Below are positions 35,398-38,479 of a stretch of DNA of 38,479 nt, piece by piece. The notes beneath the pieces are model-generated. The model saw only the letters and a list, made by a program, of their open reading frames with translations, did not search any database and was not told where the DNA came from. Origin of the DNA: Bacteroidia bacterium (lineage in GTDB: Bacteria > Bacteroidota > Bacteroidia > AKYH767-A > OLB10). The first letter of the stretch is position 1. Each line of letters opens with the position of its first letter. The position numbers and the translations under genes were made by a program. The stretch is taken from assembly GCA_016788165.1 (NCBI GenBank), contig JAEUTH010000012.1:1-38479 (forward strand), given 5' to 3'.

Positions 35398-37446
35398 TTA
35401 ATCCTGATTAATTTTTTTAACCATGGTAAGTATGGTTGCAATGGCAACGGTTTCGCCTGTTTCGTCATACACATCTACTAAAAACTTTACAATGCCTTTG
35501 GCTACATCTTCGTGGTTTCGTTTTTCGGTATCGGTTTTTTCTTTAACCGTAAACCTTACACCAATTGTTGCGCCCGGATAAACCGGTTTTGTAAACCTAC
35601 ATTCATCAATACCATAATTTAAAAGTACAGGGCCCTTTTTAGCATCAACAAATAAACCGGCAGCTTTGCTTAAAATAAAATAGCCATGGGCTACCCGTTT
35701 TTCGAAAATGGTACCTTCTAATGATGTTGCATCCATGTGTGCATAAAAATTATCGCCACTTACATTTGCAAAGTTGGTAATATCGGTTTCGGTTACGGTA
35801 TGCTTAGCCGTAATAACGGTTTCGCCAATTACCAGCTCTTCAAAATGTTTTTTAAAAACATGCTTATCGTTTTCGATATAGGGTGTACCATAGTGATATT
35901 GGTTGGTTATGGCAGTAAGCATGGCTGGCGACCCTTGTATAGCAGTGCGTTGTAAATAATGAAATACTCCGCGTTTGCCACCCATCTCTTCGCCACCACC
36001 GGCACGGCCGGGGCCACCATGTACTAATAAAGGCATAGGCGAACCATGTCCGGTGCTTTCTTTAGCACAATCGGTATTGAGTACTAAAATGCGACCATGC
36101 ATACTAGCTGCACCTAATACATAAGCACGCGCTACCTGTGTATCGGCTGTAACGATACTGCTTACCAATGAACCTTTACCCATTTTGGCCAGGGCAATTG
36201 CTTCGTCCATATTTTTATAAGGCATTATGGTGCTAACGGGGCCAAAGGCCTCAACATTATGTGCATCGGTATTGGTAAATGGTTTGTTGTTTACAAAAAT
36301 AACGGGGGCCATAAACGCATCAGGTACTACCATGTCGCCCAACAGTTGTAAATCGTTTCTGCCATCATACACTATTTGTTGCGACAGGGCCAATTGTGCC
36401 ACCTTTGCCGTTACTTCCTTTACCTGATCCATGCCGGCTAATGCACCCATGCGCACACCGGTAGTCATTGGGTCGCCAATGGGTGTGGATTGTAAGCGTT
36501 TTGATAAGGCAGCTTGCACGGCATCAACATAACTATCGGGCACCAAAACCCTGCGTACTGCCGTACATTTTTGACCGGCTTTGGTTACAATTTCACGGTG
36601 AATTTCTTTTATAAATACCTCAAAATTAGCTGTGCCGGGTGCGGCATCCAAACCTAAAATGCAGCAGTTTAACGAGTCGGCTTCGAGGTTAAAGGGTACA
36701 CTGTTTTCGGCTAAGGCCGGATTTTTTTTAAGTAACTGACCTGTATGCGCGCTTCCGGTAAAGGTAACCACATCGCCTGCCTGCACCAAATCAACAATAC
36801 CTTGTGCCGAACCACATATAAGTTGCAATGCGCCTTGTGGTAAAATGTTGCTGGCAATAATTTCTTTAAAAACGGCTTCGGTTAAAAACGATGTAACGGT
36901 AGCAGGTTTTACTATGGCCGGCACCCCTGCAAAAAGGTTTACTGCAATTTTTTCGAGCATACCCCATACCGGAAAATTAAATGCATTGATATGTATGGCC
37001 ACACCTTCTAATGGTACACAAATATGATTTCCCAAAAAGGTACCTTCTTTACTGAGTTTAGCCACATCGCCATCTAAACAATAGGTTTCGTTCGGAAACT
37101 GCCTGCGTAAACTTGCATAGGTAAATAAGTTGCCAAAACCACCTTCAATATCAACCCAGCTATCGGCACGGGTTGCACCTGTAGCCCAGCTAATTTTATA
37201 AAACGATTCTTTACGCTCATTTAAATATAGGGCCAATGCTTTAAGCATACGCCCGCGCTCATGGAATGTAAGTTTACGCAATGCCGGTCCGCCTACAGTA
37301 CGTGCATGGTTAAGCATGGATTTAAAGTCTAACCCACTACTCGATGCTGTGGCTACGGCCTGGCCTGTAATTGCATTATATAATGTTTGGCCGTTTTGGG
37401 TACCTGCTACCCATTGGCCGCAGGCATAGTTTTGTAATTGTATCAT
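35398..37446 (-). CDS. paaZ: PaaZ-like bifunctional protein: aldehyde dehydrogenase + MaoC hydratase, 682 aa
   Basis: The N-terminal aldehyde dehydrogenase domain (about 1-520) has the catalytic Cys294 (KAGQKCTAVRR) and Glu255 (FNLEADSLN), and the family motif MPLLVHGGPGRAGGGEEMGG. The C-terminal MaoC-type hotdog domain (about 530-682) carries NVSGDNFYAHMDA and EKRVAHGYFILS, the hydratase site. In phenylacetate degradation PaaZ opens the oxepin-CoA ring and oxidises the semialdehyde. The other paa genes are absent from the window, so the substrate here is not certain. The gene lies in a probable operon with ispD and hydrolase-like genes, 32 nt after ispD. Confidence 0.92.
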   Translation of the reverse strand: MIQLQNYACGQWVAGTQNGQTLYNAITGQAVATASSSGLDFKSMLNHARTVGGPALRKLTFHERGRMLKALALYLNERKESFYKISWATGATRADSWVDIEGGFGNLFTYASLRRQFPNETYCLDGDVAKLSKEGTFLGNHICVPLEGVAIHINAFNFPVWGMLEKIAVNLFAGVPAIVKPATVTSFLTEAVFKEIIASNILPQGALQLICGSAQGIVDLVQAGDVVTFTGSAHTGQLLKKNPALAENSVPFNLEADSLNCCILGLDAAPGTANFEVFIKEIHREIVTKAGQKCTAVRRVLVPDSYVDAVQAALSKRLQSTPIGDPMTTGVRMGALAGMDQVKEVTAKVAQLALSQQIVYDGRNDLQLLGDMVVPDAFMAPVIFVNNKPFTNTDAHNVEAFGPVSTIMPYKNMDEAIALAKMGKGSLVSSIVTADTQVARAYVLGAASMHGRILVLNTDCAKESTGHGSPMPLLVHGGPGRAGGGEEMGGKRGVFHYLQRTAIQGSPAMLTAITNQYHYGTPYIENDKHVFKKHFEELVIGETVITAKHTVTETDITNFANVSGDNFYAHMDATSLEGTIFEKRVAHGYFILSKAAGLFVDAKKGPVLLNYGIDECRFTKPVYPGATIGVRFTVKEKTDTEKRNHEDVAKGIVKFLVDVYDETGETVAIATILTMVKKINQD

Positions 37447-37478
37447 TTGTTAAGTTAATGTCGGTTACCGGTTTTATT

Positions 37479-38147
37479 TTAAATATTTTGTTGTTGCAAA
37501 AACTGCTGTGCCCATGCTATATCACCGGGCTTGGTAATTTTAATATTGTTGCTTTGGCCTGGCACCAAATGTATGGTTGCCTTATTTTCGAATAGCGATG
37601 CTTCGTCTGTAAAGTCGTAGCTAACCACTTCGTTATACGCACTTAAAAGTTGCTGTAAATCGAAACATTGTGGTGTTTGCACTGCCACATAATTGTTGCG
37701 GTTTACGGCCCGGTTTGTATTGCCATCGGTTTGGCGTATTGATTCGGTTAGCGGTAAAAAAGGTATGGCATTGCCATAAACTTCTGCTTCATTATAAAGC
37801 AACGCTATTAATGCTTTAGAGGCCAATGGCCGGGCTGCATCGTGCACAGCCACAATGCCGGTGCATGCAGCCCAATGCTGTAAGCCAAAGTGCACACTTT
37901 GTGCACGCCATTGGCCACCGGCAACTACCTGATGTGGTATTTCAAAACTGTATTGCTTACATAGTTGTTGCCACGTTAATTGCAAATCGGCTGCAAGTGC
38001 CACTACAATTTGTGCCTTGCAGGCATAAAATTGCTGTATGCTATGCATTAGTACCGGCAAACCATTTAACAACATAAACTGTTTGGGCACATCGCTTTGC
38101 ATGCGACTGCCAGTACCTCCGGCCACTATTACAGCATATTTATTCAT
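37479..38147 (-). CDS. ispD: 2-C-methyl-D-erythritol 4-phosphate cytidylyltransferase IspD, 222 aa
   Basis: IspD joins CTP and 2-C-methyl-D-erythritol 4-phosphate to make the CDP intermediate in the non-mevalonate isoprenoid pathway, in the cytosol. Family motifs are present: IVAGGTGSRMQSDVPKQF (7-24, nucleotide-binding loop with PKQF), VAVHDAARPL (near 100-108), ESIRQTDGNTNRAVNR and VQTPQCFDL, and the C-terminal TDEASLFE and GQSNNIKITKPGDI. Length is typical. It would be the first gene of the operon that continues with paaZ, so the isoprenoid enzyme is expressed with unrelated neighbours. Confidence 0.95.
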   Translation of the reverse strand: MNKYAVIVAGGTGSRMQSDVPKQFMLLNGLPVLMHSIQQFYACKAQIVVALAADLQLTWQQLCKQYSFEIPHQVVAGGQWRAQSVHFGLQHWAACTGIVAVHDAARPLASKALIALLYNEAEVYGNAIPFLPLTESIRQTDGNTNRAVNRNNYVAVQTPQCFDLQQLLSAYNEVVSYDFTDEASLFENKATIHLVPGQSNNIKITKPGDIAWAQQFLQQQNI

Positions 38148-38172
38148 GCAAGTTTGAATAATAATTCTGCAA

Positions 38173-38203
38173 CAAAGTTGTATTTTATATTGTAATGCTA
38201 CAA
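38173..38203 (-). promoter_or_regulatory. Promoter-like element for ispD
   Basis: On the minus strand TTG (38203-38201), a 20-nt spacer and CAACTTTG (38180-38173) approximate the Bacteroidota TTTG-N19-21-TAnnTTTG promoter, with one base off in the -7 box. The box lies 25 nt before the ispD ATG. The rest of 38148-38418 shows no gene; it holds a G-poor stretch (about 38290-38400) and a 9-bp inverted repeat near 38279-38330. Confidence 0.35.
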
Positions 38204-38418
38204 TGCCTTATAAGCAAAACGAAAAATTGAAGTTTACTTTAAGAGCCCGAAGCTTTTGGTACAAGGCTTTTGGATATTAGTGGTTAGCTTTTACAAATTA
38301 ACCTTTACCAGACAACATACCACTAACCACTTACAACTACCCCTTTCAACTCTCAACTCCTTTTATAACTTTACCACCATAAAACCAAGTTTCCCTTAAC
38401 CCTTTAATTTTATCTGTT

Positions 38419-38479
38419 ATGAAAAACGTAGTAATTATTAAAAAATCACACACACACACACACAACAAAAATCAGCAGT
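38419..38479 (+). CDS. Possible start of a partial ORF, cut by window end
   Basis: An ATG at 38419 begins a frame reading MKNVVIIKKSHTHTHT and then continuing past the window. It is open to the last base. The start follows a T-rich upstream tract, and the neighbouring gene is oppositely oriented. It may be real or chance, because only about 20 codons are visible and nine of them lie at or near a CA repeat. Confidence 0.3.
   Translation, partial: MKNVVIIKKSHTHTHNKNQQ
38447..38464 (+). repeat. CA dinucleotide run
   Basis: Nine consecutive CA units lie within the possible ORF at the window end. Dinucleotide runs of this length are uncommon in bacteria. They can vary in length by slippage and also arise near assembly or read ends. 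Confidence 0.8.

Noticed and set aside
1..38479. CRISPR array, tRNA or rRNA genes
   Set aside because: No regularly spaced repeats with unique spacers and no tRNA- or rRNA-like sequence were seen on either strand.

Overview
The window looks like a chromosomal stretch of a low-GC Bacteroidota (Chitinophagales/Sphingobacteriia-like). Two large secreted proteins end in type IX secretion sorting domains, promoters resemble the Bacteroidota TTTG / TAnnTTTG type, Shine-Dalgarno sequences are weak, and ThiL, TatA, IspD, PaaZ, TlpA-like and DUF748/AsmA-like proteins fit that phylum. There is no rRNA, tRNA or CRISPR array.

Region 1 (about 1-12.9 kb) is accessory DNA. A single hypothetical gene (154-894) sits between short inverted ends and is followed by a roughly 135-nt folded repeat (931-1065). 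The layout resembles an integron gene cassette with an attC-like site. Next is a compact seven-gene minus-strand operon (10856 down to 1304): a small beta-rich protein, an XRE regulator, a cytosine-C5 DNA methyltransferase, a GHKL (MORC/MutL-like) ATPase, a Z1-type superfamily II helicase, a PD-(D/E)XK nuclease and an AIPR protein. This is a restriction-modification-like anti-phage system built around a GHKL ATPase and a Z1 helicase. The operon lies between inverted copies of a divergent intergenic repeat (about 1087-1300 and 10990-11220). Paired 10-bp palindromes next to a promoter-like box upstream of the first gene are a candidate operator for the XRE protein. An intact IS30-family transposase gene follows (11456-12454), then several long stem-loops (12520-12900).

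Region 2 (12.9-22.2 kb) is a two-gene secreted-protein operon. A giant protein of about 2487 residues (signal peptide, DUF11-like domain, beta-helix region, T9SS sorting domain) overlaps by ATGA a 497-residue beta-propeller-like T9SS protein. Upstream lie two tandem Crp/Fnr-like palindromes 34 nt apart.

Region 3 (22.2-38.1 kb) is mostly ordinary chromosome: a zinc-ribbon protein, thiL, a MORN-repeat (YwqK-like) protein, a small lipoprotein, a TMTC-like membrane TPR protein with a TlpA-like protein, tatA, an acyltransferase, an alpha/beta hydrolase, and a likely five-gene operon ispD-paaZ-dienelactone-hydrolase-like-DUF748-hypothetical. The dienelactone-hydrolase-like protein lacks its expected nucleophile and histidine. 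The window ends inside a possible ORF carrying a CA dinucleotide run.
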